A stretch of 63,561 nt of DNA. It comes from Anaerolineae bacterium. Lineage in GTDB: Bacteria > Chloroflexota > Anaerolineae > Aggregatilineales > Phototrophicaceae. A model generated the notes under the pieces. That model saw nothing but the letters and a program-made list of their open reading frames with translations, was not told the DNA's origin and ran no database searches. Positions 42,896 to 50,900 of this stretch are shown in pieces; positions within the stretch are counted from its first letter, which is position 1, and the number at the start of each line of letters is the position of its first letter. A program made the translations under genes and the position numbers. The stretch lies in assembly GCA_022820125.1 (NCBI GenBank), contig JAJEGA010000047.1, positions 1 to 63,561 of the forward strand, in the 5' to 3' direction.

Positions 42896-43822
42896 ATGGG
42901 CAATCTCTGGGAACGCGTGGAAAGGCTGATTGGTCACGACAATCTCACCCTGCTTGCGGAAAAGAAAGTGGGCGTGGTGGGCTTGGGGTCGGGTGGCGGT
43001 TTCGTGGCGCTCAGCTTGGCGATGAGTGGCCTGAGGGATTTTGTGCTGGTGGACAATGACAAGCTAGAAAGCGGGAACGTCACGCGCCACGTGGCTGATC
43101 TCCGTTATGTGGGCGAGAACAAGGCGGCTGCTGTTGCCGATCTGATCCGGCAGCGCAACCCCGATGCTCGTATTGACGTTCGCGAGGGATCCATCGAGGA
43201 TCACTGGGATTGCCTCGACGATCTTGACATTCTGGTCGCAGCGGTGGACAACGAACAAGTGAAGTACGCTATCAACGAGCAATGCTTAAAGAAGCGGGTC
43301 AGCGCCTCGTATGCCGGCGTCTATGAACGCGGCGAAGGCGGCGACCATGTCATCATCAAGCCCTTTGCCGGCCCCTGCTACGCGTGTTGGGCGGAAGCGA
43401 CGCGCGAGGGCGTGAAGATTTCGCTGAATCCGGTAGGCGATCTGGATTATGGCATGATAGGCGAGATGGGAACGCTGGATGCCGAGCCCGGGCTATGGGT
43501 GAATGTCACCAAAGTTGCCGGCATACAGACGGATTTGGTCATCAACGAGCTGCTGCGCGGCACAAGCGCGCACGAAGAATTGCCAGCCAACACGCTGATC
43601 GTCGCCAACAGCACCCTGGACATCATAGAAGGGCAGGAGAGCGAACCGCATTCGGGTCTGTGGATCGAGATTGAGCGCGACCCGGATTGCCTCGTATGCG
43701 GCGAGCGATTGAAGCAGGGCGTCAGTCTGCTGACGCAGGACGAGGACGACACAATCTCGCTCGAGGATTTGGCCGCCTCCGGCTTAACTACCGACATTGT
43801 TTTTGGCGACGAGGACAACTAG
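42896..43822 (+). CDS. ThiF/MoeB/E1-like adenylyltransferase
   Basis: A 308-residue E1-like protein. ATP-binding features are GLGSGGG (29-35), VDNDKLESGNVTRH (Asp53, Arg64), ENKA (Lys76) and AVDN (Asp118). Four Cys in CYACW (161/164) and CLVCG (265/268) form the usual zinc site. It would adenylate the C-terminus of a ubiquitin-like protein; no separate catalytic-Cys domain is obvious, though Cys106 or Cys130 could serve. ATG 42896 is chosen over 42845, which overlaps the upstream gene. Its stop overlaps by four bases that of the opposite-strand gene at 43819. Confidence 0.88.
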   Translation: MGNLWERVERLIGHDNLTLLAEKKVGVVGLGSGGGFVALSLAMSGLRDFVLVDNDKLESGNVTRHVADLRYVGENKAAAVADLIRQRNPDARIDVREGSIEDHWDCLDDLDILVAAVDNEQVKYAINEQCLKKRVSASYAGVYERGEGGDHVIIKPFAGPCYACWAEATREGVKISLNPVGDLDYGMIGEMGTLDAEPGLWVNVTKVAGIQTDLVINELLRGTSAHEELPANTLIVANSTLDIIEGQESEPHSGLWIEIERDPDCLVCGERLKQGVSLLTQDEDDTISLEDLAASGLTTDIVFGDEDN

Positions 43823-44370
43823 CCCGCTTCAATCTCGCTGCGCCAGCGTTGCAGCAGCTCGACCAGCGTTTGACGATGAAGCAGGCGCTCGTTCAATCTA
43901 AAGGGCGCGTGATATAGCGCGCGCTCTCCCTCATCCGGCGGATGACCGTCGTCTTCGTAGTAAATCCTGAAACCGTTTTGAATGGCGACGCGGTAAACGC
44001 CCGGGTCATAAACGGGCGCGCGATAGGGCAGCGCTCGAGTGCCGATGCTGAGCATGATTTCGCCAGCGCGATAATGCGCCCAGACGCCCAGCAGATTTAA
44101 TGTCTGATAACCATGATAACCCTTGCGGTGAAACCAAATGACCACACCCGACCAAGCCCGCCCGCGGACGGTCTGCGGTCCATAACAAAGGACGCGCTCA
44201 AAGTCGCGGCTCGTTAGTTCGGCGAGGGTATCGTAGGCATTCAGAAGGTCGAGGACATGGTCCTGCGGCGCGCGCGGTTTTTCTTGTTCCGGGCGGCTGC
44301 CGAAGGGGCGGCGGCTTTCGATTCGTTTCAGAATGGCTTCATAACGTTGATGCTTGTCTTGAGTCGGCAT
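43819..44370 (-). CDS. Hypothetical protein, convergent with the E1-like gene
   Basis: A 183-residue soluble protein with no recognised family. The N-terminus is charged and likely helical; the middle alternates Tyr/Trp-rich strands (WSGVVIWFHRKGYHGYQTLNLLGVWAHY), then YRAPVYDPGVYRVAIQNGFRIYY. The last stretch is helical. It is opposite to the E2/JAB/E1 genes, so it is not in their operon, but the four-base stop overlap shows tight linkage. The start ATG 44370 is the first in frame. Confidence 0.6.
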   Translation of the reverse strand: MPTQDKHQRYEAILKRIESRRPFGSRPEQEKPRAPQDHVLDLLNAYDTLAELTSRDFERVLCYGPQTVRGRAWSGVVIWFHRKGYHGYQTLNLLGVWAHYRAGEIMLSIGTRALPYRAPVYDPGVYRVAIQNGFRIYYEDDGHPPDEGERALYHAPFRLNERLLHRQTLVELLQRWRSEIEAG

Positions 44371-44401
44371 GATTTCACACGGGAGACCGCGAGCGCCGCC
44401 G

Positions 44402-45226
44402 CTAGCAATCGGCGAGGAAACCCAGAACCGCAGCCTGAAAAGCGGCCGGATGTTCCAGATTTGGCAGATGACCCGCGTCCGGCAAGACCAGCTTGGAGGC
44501 CGCGGGAAGTTGCTCGGTCATGTAATCGGCGGCCAGCCGCAGGTAGGGCAGGTCATTTTCGCCAATGACGATGAGCGCCGGCATCGACAGCTCGCGCAAA
44601 CGTTCGGCGGCCGGTATCGCCGCGTCCTTTCGCGCATGCGTCCCCATGCCTTTGAGTTCATGCTCGGTAACTCGCTTGGCCATCGCCTTAGCCTTGCGCC
44701 GAGCGTCCCCATTAACATCTTGTCGCGAGCGCCCGTGACCGTCAAACCAGATCCGCATATCCAGCTCTGCGACGCCTTCCACATCGCCGGCTTCAAAGGT
44801 GGCTTCGGATTGAGCGATGAGTTCGTCGGGCCACTCAGCCTCCAATTCCAGCCCGGCGGGGCCGCTGCCGACAAGTATCAATTTGGACACCCGGTCCGGA
44901 TGGGACAGGGCGAAGTCGATCGCCAAGCCGCCGCCCATTGAGCAGCCCATCAGGATGAGTGGCGGCGCTACATCCAGTTTGTTCAGCAGCGTTTCCAGGT
45001 CGTCTTGCAAATTAAACTCGCCTTCAACGGGGAGGCTTTTGCCATAGCCGCGCATATCGTAGCGCAAGACCCGATGGCTGCGCGCGAAGGCTTCGAATTC
45101 GCCGTCCCACATGCGGCAATCGGCGATGCCAGCGTGGATCATGACGATGGGCTTGCCGCTGCCGGCGAGTTCGAAGTAAAGGCGCGCGCCGTTGACATCG
45201 ACGAAACCGGATTGATTTGGCGGCAA
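44402..45226 (-). CDS. Alpha/beta-fold hydrolase
   Basis: A 274-residue enzyme with the complete triad pattern: nucleophile in LMGCSMGGGLAIDFAL, Asp in IVIGENDLPYLR and His in LPDAGHLPNLEHP. The oxyanion-hole region is VMIHAGIADCRMW. It is similar to 3-oxoadipate enol-lactonase/epoxide hydrolase-type sequences, but the substrate is unknown. It starts 31 bases upstream of the hypothetical gene at 43819 on the same strand, so the two may be co-transcribed. A TATAAT lies in the upstream region on the minus strand near 45270. Confidence 0.9.
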   Translation of the reverse strand: MPPNQSGFVDVNGARLYFELAGSGKPIVMIHAGIADCRMWDGEFEAFARSHRVLRYDMRGYGKSLPVEGEFNLQDDLETLLNKLDVAPPLILMGCSMGGGLAIDFALSHPDRVSKLILVGSGPAGLELEAEWPDELIAQSEATFEAGDVEGVAELDMRIWFDGHGRSRQDVNGDARRKAKAMAKRVTEHELKGMGTHARKDAAIPAAERLRELSMPALIVIGENDLPYLRLAADYMTEQLPAASKLVLPDAGHLPNLEHPAAFQAAVLGFLADC

Positions 45227-45308
45227 GTCCGCACTCCTATGTCGACGGGCGGAAATTCTATTAAACTTCGATTATAATTTCGCGCTTGAGTTTGCGCTGG
45301 GGTATGCC

Positions 45309-46316
45309 TCAGTCAACCGCCACCTTCGCCAGCTCGACGCCGTCGCGCAGCAGCTTTTCATACGATACGAAGCTATGACTCACGCGCATGCCCACGCGCT
45401 CGTACAGAGCCAGGGCGTTGGTCAGGCTTGCGCCGTCCACTTCGAGACAAACGGAGCGAATCCCCCGCTCCCAATAATCAGCGAAACTGCGTCTCAGCAT
45501 GGCTGAAGCCAAACCGCGACGCCGATACGCGCGGCGCACGCCGACCATATCGATGTAGCCGACGCCGGGCCGGCGGTGATATTCGATAAGCGGCAGCACG
45601 CTGCCGGCGACTGTGCCCGTCGCTTCGTCCACCGCAAGCAGCACACGATCGGGATCAAAATACGGGCTGCCGTCAAACCAGTGACGAAACAGCTCCAAAT
45701 CCTTGTCAAAGCTCTGTTCAATATGACCGTAGTGATCGGAAAAGGCGTCGCGCACGACATCGACCAGAACGGGCAGGTCTTCTACTCGGCGGTAGGGGCG
45801 CGTGACGAATCCAGCAGGCAGCTCAATCGACGCTGGGCTTTCGGTCATATCGATACGCATCTCATGCCAGACGCGCGCCGCTGAGAAACCGGCTGCTTGC
45901 AGCGCGCTTTCGTCTGGGCGCAGGCCCTGGTACGCGCCGCCCCAGAGGCTGACGCGCGCCTCCTGCGGGCATTGAGCAATCACCGCGGCGGCTTTGTCTT
46001 GCGCCCAGGACAGCAGCGCCGGGCGGATGCCGGGAGCGTCATGGGCGGGGTCCACCGCCCAGTTGAACCAGGGCCGCACCGGCGGTTCCTCCGTCGCGAA
46101 CAAGACGGCGTATCCAAGCAATCGTCCATTGCGGCTGCAGACGCCGAGAGACGAGCTGCTCAGGTCGAAGCGCGGCTCGGTCCATTCGTTTCGCATATCC
46201 CGCGATCGGAAAAGCTCTTTGGCGCCAGCGCTGAAAGAAACGGCGGTGCTGATTTCAGCGCAGCGCTCGGCATCACTAAGCTTGAGCGGGCGGCGCAGGT
46301 ATTCCGCGTCGGTCAT
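45309..46316 (-). CDS. GNAT family N-acetyltransferase (tandem GNAT)
   Basis: A 335-residue protein with a degenerate N-terminal GNAT-like half and a canonical C-terminal half. The latter contains GYIDMVGVRRAYRRRGLASAMLRRSF, with the acetyl-CoA R-x-x-G-x-A loop, and ALALYERVGMRVSHSFVSYEK. This two-domain layout recalls mycothiol synthase-like and Eis-like enzymes. The substrate is unknown. It is divergent from the gene at 46523. Confidence 0.85.
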   Translation of the reverse strand: MTDAEYLRRPLKLSDAERCAEISTAVSFSAGAKELFRSRDMRNEWTEPRFDLSSSSLGVCSRNGRLLGYAVLFATEEPPVRPWFNWAVDPAHDAPGIRPALLSWAQDKAAAVIAQCPQEARVSLWGGAYQGLRPDESALQAAGFSAARVWHEMRIDMTESPASIELPAGFVTRPYRRVEDLPVLVDVVRDAFSDHYGHIEQSFDKDLELFRHWFDGSPYFDPDRVLLAVDEATGTVAGSVLPLIEYHRRPGVGYIDMVGVRRAYRRRGLASAMLRRSFADYWERGIRSVCLEVDGASLTNALALYERVGMRVSHSFVSYEKLLRDGVELAKVAVD

Positions 46317-46456
46317 CCTACTGTGTCCTCAAGCGGAAAAACTCGCAAAAAATATTGACTGAACGGGTATCCCTAATGCGACAGTCGTGGCGACAGCGGC
46401 AGTCTTGATCATTTGTTGGGCTGCCAGCGGCGGATTATAGGTGAGAAAAGTCTTGC

Positions 46457-46485
46457 TTAACAGTCTCGTCCTTTTACGGTATGAT
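46457..46485 (+). promoter_or_regulatory. Promoter for the anchored hypothetical gene
   Basis: TTAACA at 46457-46462, a 17-base spacer and TATGAT at 46480-46485, 38 bases before the ATG at 46523. Confidence 0.65.
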
Positions 46486-46522
46486 GACTGCGTTTTAACC
46501 GGGCGCGCGGAGCACGTCATTG

Positions 46523-47641
46523 ATGAACAAGACGACAAAGACTTTTACCTACATCATCGGGATTGTGATGACAGTCGCCATGGTGGGCAGCCTGATTCTG
46601 CCGATGATTTCGAGCCAGGTGGGCTTGGGCGAAAATTACCAGGAGACAACGCAGCCGACGCCCTTCCCCGAGCCGACTATGCCGCCGCCGCCCGATACTG
46701 CTTCTATCGACTTTGACAGCCGCTACCTGCATCGCTCTGGCCTGTTTACGATTGGCGCGCCAACCGGCTGGAGCCCGGCGACGGACAGCAATACAGCTGA
46801 TGAGCTGCGCGCTGGCTTGAACAACAGCGAAGCACAGAGCGTTGTGGAGTTGCGCATCAGCAAAAACAGCGAAGGCTTATCGGATGCGAATGCGCTGAGC
46901 GACTTTCTCGATGCCGCATGGCTCGGCTCCAGTTGGAGCGGCTATACCGGCTGGGACGAGACGAGCCGCAAGATCATCGGCGACGCTTTAGTGCAGATCG
47001 ACTTCAACCTGCGGCGCGGACGTTCCAATCTTATCGCCCGTCAGGAATCCTGGATTGAAGCTGGGGACATTTACAGCGCGCGCGTTGTCACTGCCGAGAA
47101 TGCGTCGCAGGAGCTCAAGTTTCTGCTGCGCGGCCTCGCGGATAGTGTGGAGCTTGTCAGCGACTATGCCGCGGCGCCCTACGACTGGGATGCTTATTTC
47201 GATAATCTGGACAAACACATGGTGCGCTTTCCGTCGAATTGGGCGGTGACCGATGCCGCCGAGGGATTGCCCGCGACCATTCAAGGCGATTCGATATCCC
47301 TGGTTGTCAGCACCTTGGATGTTGCGCTCGCGAGCGAAGACGATGCGAAGGACTGGGCTGAAGACTGGCGCGCGGACGTGGAAGCGCGCAGCGTGGCAGC
47401 AGTCGAAGTGGCGGGCGCGCCCGGCTACAAAGTCTCATACCGGCTCAAGACGCCGGATGGGGCGGTGGAAAGCGGCGCCATGATCATGCTGCACGGAACG
47501 GACAATCGACTGCACGTCGCCAATATCAGGATGCTCGATCTGGATGATGATTTGCTGGCGGCGGACCCGGCTGAATATCCTTGGCTGGCAGTCCTGGATA
47601 GCTTTCGCCTGCTGCCGAATCTTGAGGTGAGCGTCAAATAG
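46523..47641 (+). CDS. Membrane-anchored or secreted hypothetical protein
   Basis: A 372-residue protein with an N-terminal hydrophobic helix (about residues 9-31), a Pro/Thr-rich linker (TQPTPFPEPTMPPPPD) and two similar halves. Each half begins with a phrase like LFTIGAPTGWSP or HMVRFPSNWAVTD, resembling the PsbP/Mog1-like (DUF1795) sheet of exported proteins. I infer a tandem extracellular domain protein of unknown function. ATG 46523 is used; a TTG immediately before it is in the same frame. Confidence 0.7.
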   Translation: MNKTTKTFTYIIGIVMTVAMVGSLILPMISSQVGLGENYQETTQPTPFPEPTMPPPPDTASIDFDSRYLHRSGLFTIGAPTGWSPATDSNTADELRAGLNNSEAQSVVELRISKNSEGLSDANALSDFLDAAWLGSSWSGYTGWDETSRKIIGDALVQIDFNLRRGRSNLIARQESWIEAGDIYSARVVTAENASQELKFLLRGLADSVELVSDYAAAPYDWDAYFDNLDKHMVRFPSNWAVTDAAEGLPATIQGDSISLVVSTLDVALASEDDAKDWAEDWRADVEARSVAAVEVAGAPGYKVSYRLKTPDGAVESGAMIMLHGTDNRLHVANIRMLDLDDDLLAADPAEYPWLAVLDSFRLLPNLEVSVK

Positions 47642-47709
47642 CATAATGCTGGCGAGCCGTTAGTCCTGGTGGAATACCAGATAGGCTTAGGCCTCTCCGG
47701 GCAATAGCG

Positions 47710-48480
47710 ATGCCGAAGCTAAGAGAAATCCGCCCCAACTTGTGGATATACGAAATTGCGGCGCCGTCCTTTGTGGCGCGCGCAGTGGTTGTCAAGGGCG
47801 GGGAGCGCGCGGTGGTCTGGGACACGATGTCCCTGCCGAGCGAGGCTGCGCCCCTGGCTGAGGCAATTGCCGGGATGCCCTATTATGCGGTTTACAGCCA
47901 CGGAGACTGGGATCATGCCTGGGGGACATCAGGCTTGGGCTTTGGTCGCTTGGGCGTCATCGCGCACGAGGAATGCCGGCGCCGCTTTGGCGATGACCTG
48001 CCGCGCCAGCTGCAGCGGCTGCAAATAGCGGAAGCGGGCAAATGGGAAAGCGTGCGCCTGATACCGCCGAATATTACCTTCACCTCTCGCATGCGCCTCG
48101 ACTTGGGCGGCCTTACGCTGGATCTGCATTACGTCCCCGGGCATACGATAGACAGCATTGTCGGCTGGATACCGGAGTGGGGTGTATTGCTCGGCGGCGA
48201 CGCGATCGAAACGCCGCTTCCCGTCGTGAATAGCGCTCATCTTCTCGCTGGCTGGCTGGGCGCCTTGCAATCGTGGCGGAATCTGGAAAGCCTGGAACGC
48301 TCAATCGCATCGCATGGCAGCATGGATGGGCGCGAAAGCCTCGACCAAACTGTCGACTATCTCCAAGCTTTGTCCGGCGATCGCCAATTCAAGCTGCCGC
48401 GAAAGCTCAAAGACTTCTACCGCGAAACGCACCAGAAGAACCTGATTGTGGTTGACGGCGGGCTCTCGCTGCATGAATGA
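47710..48480 (+). CDS. Metallo-beta-lactamase fold hydrolase
   Basis: A 256-residue enzyme with the binuclear metal motif YSHGDWDHAWG (HxDxDH type), HYVPGHTIDSI (His ligand) and LLGGDAIE (bridging Asp). The C-terminal His ligand is less clear (RSIASHGS). There is no signal peptide. It is the first of three closely packed genes: its stop overlaps the Mug start by eight bases. Confidence 0.9.
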   Translation: MPKLREIRPNLWIYEIAAPSFVARAVVVKGGERAVVWDTMSLPSEAAPLAEAIAGMPYYAVYSHGDWDHAWGTSGLGFGRLGVIAHEECRRRFGDDLPRQLQRLQIAEAGKWESVRLIPPNITFTSRMRLDLGGLTLDLHYVPGHTIDSIVGWIPEWGVLLGGDAIETPLPVVNSAHLLAGWLGALQSWRNLESLERSIASHGSMDGRESLDQTVDYLQALSGDRQFKLPRKLKDFYRETHQKNLIVVDGGLSLHE

Positions 48481-48991
48481 TGTCTTGCCCGATGTGCTGG
48501 ATCGAGACCTCATTCTGCTATTCTGCGGTACAGCCGCCAGCGCAATCTCAGCCCGCGCCGGCGCCTACTACGCCAACCCAAGCAATGCATTCTGGTCGAC
48601 GCTGCACATCATTGGCATGACGCCGCGCCGCATGAAGCCGCAAGATTTTCGGCAATTGCGCGATTTGAGAATTGGCTTGACAGATTTGGCCAAGACCGCC
48701 TCCGGTTCGGATCAAAGTCTGCGCCGGCTTGATTTTCAGCCAGAGCGTCTGCAGAGCGCGATTTGCCGCTTCCAACCTCAGATTGTCGCATTCACAAGCA
48801 AAAGAGCCTGGCGTGCCTGGAAGGGACTAAGAGCCAGTGATGCCGTGTCTTACGGATGGCAAGAAGAAACAGTGGGAGCGACCGCCTGTTATGTGCTGCC
48901 GTCGCCTTCCGGCGCCGCGCGTGGATTCTGGGATCTGGCGCCCTGGCGCGCCTTGGGCGACGAGTATTTGCGTCGGTCTCAGGCGCTCTAA
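48473..48991 (+). CDS. G/U mismatch-specific uracil-DNA glycosylase (Mug/TDG-type)
   Basis: A 172-residue protein. Motif 1 is LLFCGTAASAISARAGAYYA, followed by NPSNAFWSTLHIIGMTPRRM; motif 2 is VLPSPSGAARG. These match the Mug/TDG branch in which the first motif is degenerate relative to GxNPG. It removes uracil or ethenocytosine opposite G. Overlap with the upstream gene and nine bases to dut place it in an operon that limits uracil in DNA. Confidence 0.88.
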   Translation: MNDVLPDVLDRDLILLFCGTAASAISARAGAYYANPSNAFWSTLHIIGMTPRRMKPQDFRQLRDLRIGLTDLAKTASGSDQSLRRLDFQPERLQSAICRFQPQIVAFTSKRAWRAWKGLRASDAVSYGWQEETVGATACYVLPSPSGAARGFWDLAPWRALGDEYLRRSQAL

Positions 48992-49000
48992 GGAAAATCT

Positions 49001-49432
49001 ATGCGCGTCTACCGAAACAAAAAGCTGCTGGCTTCCGGCATCGAATTTGCGGCGCCGCGGCCTGGCGATGCCGGCTACGACTTGCATTCTGTTGAGCGCT
49101 ATCGAGTCGCGCCGGGGCAGCGTGTCCTGGTTGAAACGGGCTTGCATCTTGAGATTCCCGCCGGATTTGTGGGGCTGGTAAAAGACCGGTCCAGCGTGGC
49201 GGCGGCCGGGTTGCGCACGCTCGCCGGCGTCATCGACAGCGCCTACCGCGGCGAGTTAAAGATCCTCCTGGTTAATCTGGCGGAGGAAATGCGGGACATT
49301 CGCATCGGGCAGAAAATCGCGCAGCTTGTCATCGTCCCGGTTTACCATGCGCCGATCGACTTCGTGGCATCCCAGGAAGAATTATCCAGCACGGAACGCG
49401 GCGCCGATGGATTCGGTTCAACCGGCGAGTGA
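49001..49432 (+). CDS. dut: Deoxyuridine 5'-triphosphate nucleotidohydrolase
   Basis: A 143-residue trimeric dUTPase that hydrolyses dUTP to dUMP and pyrophosphate. All five motifs are visible: PGDAGYDLHS, DRSSVAAAG, GVIDSAYRGE (catalytic Asp), IGQKIAQLVI and the C-terminal arm RGADGFGSTG. It is placed directly after the uracil glycosylase, a functionally matched pair. Confidence 0.97.
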   Translation: MRVYRNKKLLASGIEFAAPRPGDAGYDLHSVERYRVAPGQRVLVETGLHLEIPAGFVGLVKDRSSVAAAGLRTLAGVIDSAYRGELKILLVNLAEEMRDIRIGQKIAQLVIVPVYHAPIDFVASQEELSSTERGADGFGSTGE

Positions 49433-49445
49433 GGCGGACCGCGCC

Positions 49446-50150
49446 TTATTGCGAGGCTTGTGACAGCCAGGCGCGCAGCGAGCCGGCGCCGTCGTCCGTC
49501 AGCGCCTGGCCCGTGATCGACTGCCCCGCATCGGAACACAGGAAGAGCGCCGCGCCGACAACATCGACTGATGGCTCTGCTTGCATATTGGCGGCGATGC
49601 AATTGACGCGGATCTTGTGCTGCGCCAATTCGCGCGCCGCTTGCCGCGTCATGCCCATTAGGCCCGCGCCAGCGGTTATATAGCCGATCCCCGCTGGCAA
49701 AGTCGACTCCAGTGGCGCCAGATTGATGATGCTGCCGCCGCCTTCGTCCGCCATCACTCGCGCGACCAGCTGCGCGCAGAAGAACGCGCCAGTGATATTG
49801 ACCTCGATTTGCCGCCGCCAATTCCATTCGTCGACATCCAGCATCGGCTCGGGATGAAAGATGCAAGCGGCATTGACGAGGATATCCAGGCGGCTGAAGG
49901 CGTCGCGCGTCCGCTCGATCATGTTCGCCGCTTGAAAACGATTGGAGATATCGCTGTGCAGCGCGATAGCGGCGCCGCCGCCCGCGAGGATTGCGTCTGC
50001 GACTTTGTCCGCGCGCTCGATGTTGAGGTCGCTGACCGCTACTGACGTGCCACTCGTCCCGAGCGCAAGCGCAATCGATCGTCCAATGCCCGCGCCGCCG
50101 CCGGCAACCAGCGCCGCGCGACCGGCAAGGTCAACTTCTAAATCTGACAC
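49446..50150 (-). CDS. SDR-family protein lacking the catalytic lysine
   Basis: A 234-residue short-chain dehydrogenase/reductase-like protein. The NAD(P) motif GGGAGIG (17-23) and NAA (93-95) are present. In the catalytic YxxxK motif the Tyr is kept (Tyr157) but the Lys position is Gly (codon GGC, YITAG). The preceding Ser region reads NLAPLEST. The substrate-loop region after IRVNCIA is short. It may be inactive or a binding protein. It is convergent with dut. Confidence 0.8.
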   Translation of the reverse strand: MSDLEVDLAGRAALVAGGGAGIGRSIALALGTSGTSVAVSDLNIERADKVADAILAGGGAAIALHSDISNRFQAANMIERTRDAFSRLDILVNAACIFHPEPMLDVDEWNWRRQIEVNITGAFFCAQLVARVMADEGGGSIINLAPLESTLPAGIGYITAGAGLMGMTRQAARELAQHKIRVNCIAANMQAEPSVDVVGAALFLCSDAGQSITGQALTDDGAGSLRAWLSQASQ

Positions 50151-50166
50151 GGTTAATAAAGTATGC

Positions 50167-50240
50167 TGTAGGGGCGTTTCGCTGAAACGCCCTCGTTACC
50201 GTCTGCAAGGATGCGGGCGTCTCGGCGAGACGCCCCTACA
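50167..50240. repeat. Double-hairpin palindromic repeat, copy 4
   Basis: Stems are GGGCGTTTC/GAAACGCCC (50172-50180/50184-50192) and GGGCGTCTC/GAGACGCCC (50215-50223/50227-50235), between outer TGTAGGGGCG and CGCCCCTACA. The stem bases differ from all other copies but remain complementary. Confidence 0.88.
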
Positions 50241-50406
50241 AGGCTTGTTCCGTATTGTATTGTTCGCCTCCGTCGCACAGCCCTCTGCGCCCTCTGTGTT
50301 GCCTCGTTTCCTCTGTGATAAAGCCTTACAATTCAGCTCACTTTCGCGCCTTTCGCAGTGTACCGACAAGTAGCGGACAAGCCTTGTAGAGAGCGATACA
50401 ACCCGT

Positions 50407-50877
50407 CTAAAAGGGTATGTCATCGACCGATGCGGGCGAATCCGGGTAGTTCGACGCGCGATCGTCGCGCCGCTGCCTCTGCTGCCCGCCGCCGCCTCGC
50501 TGCCCGCCGCCACTCCAGCCGCCGCCTTGATCGCCATCGCTATCGCCCCGCTGCCCTAGAAAGCGCACATCGCGGGCGTTCAAGTCCAGTGACGCCGCCG
50601 CTTCGCCGTTGTTATTGATGTAGCCACGCGCGGATACGTTGCCCGTCACCATTACCTGGCGTCCGCGCGACAGATATTGATTGCAGGTCTCGCCTAGCGG
50701 ACCCCATGCCGCCACTCGATACCAGGTGGTCCTCTCGCGTTGTTCGCCTGATTGACGGTCGCGCCAACGCTCGCTCACGGCAACGCTAAAGTTGCACACA
50801 GCCTGTCCACTCTGCAAGTATCGAAGTTCCGGATCGCCACCGAGATTGCCCACAACAATTGTTTGATGCCAGGTCAT
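50407..50877 (-). CDS. ssb: Single-stranded DNA-binding protein
   Basis: A 156-residue protein with an N-terminal OB fold (IVVGNLGGDPELRYLQSGQAVCNFSVAVSE...TTWYRVAAWG), a Gly/Gln/Arg-rich linker (about 110-145) and an acidic tip ending DDIPF, which recruits repair and replication partners. It is 23 bases behind the gatB stop on the minus strand and probably downstream of its own start region. Confidence 0.95.
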   Translation of the reverse strand: MTWHQTIVVGNLGGDPELRYLQSGQAVCNFSVAVSERWRDRQSGEQRERTTWYRVAAWGPLGETCNQYLSRGRQVMVTGNVSARGYINNNGEAAASLDLNARDVRFLGQRGDSDGDQGGGWSGGGQRGGGGQQRQRRDDRASNYPDSPASVDDIPF

Positions 50878-50900
50878 TTTGATCAGCTCCTGAATTTAGT

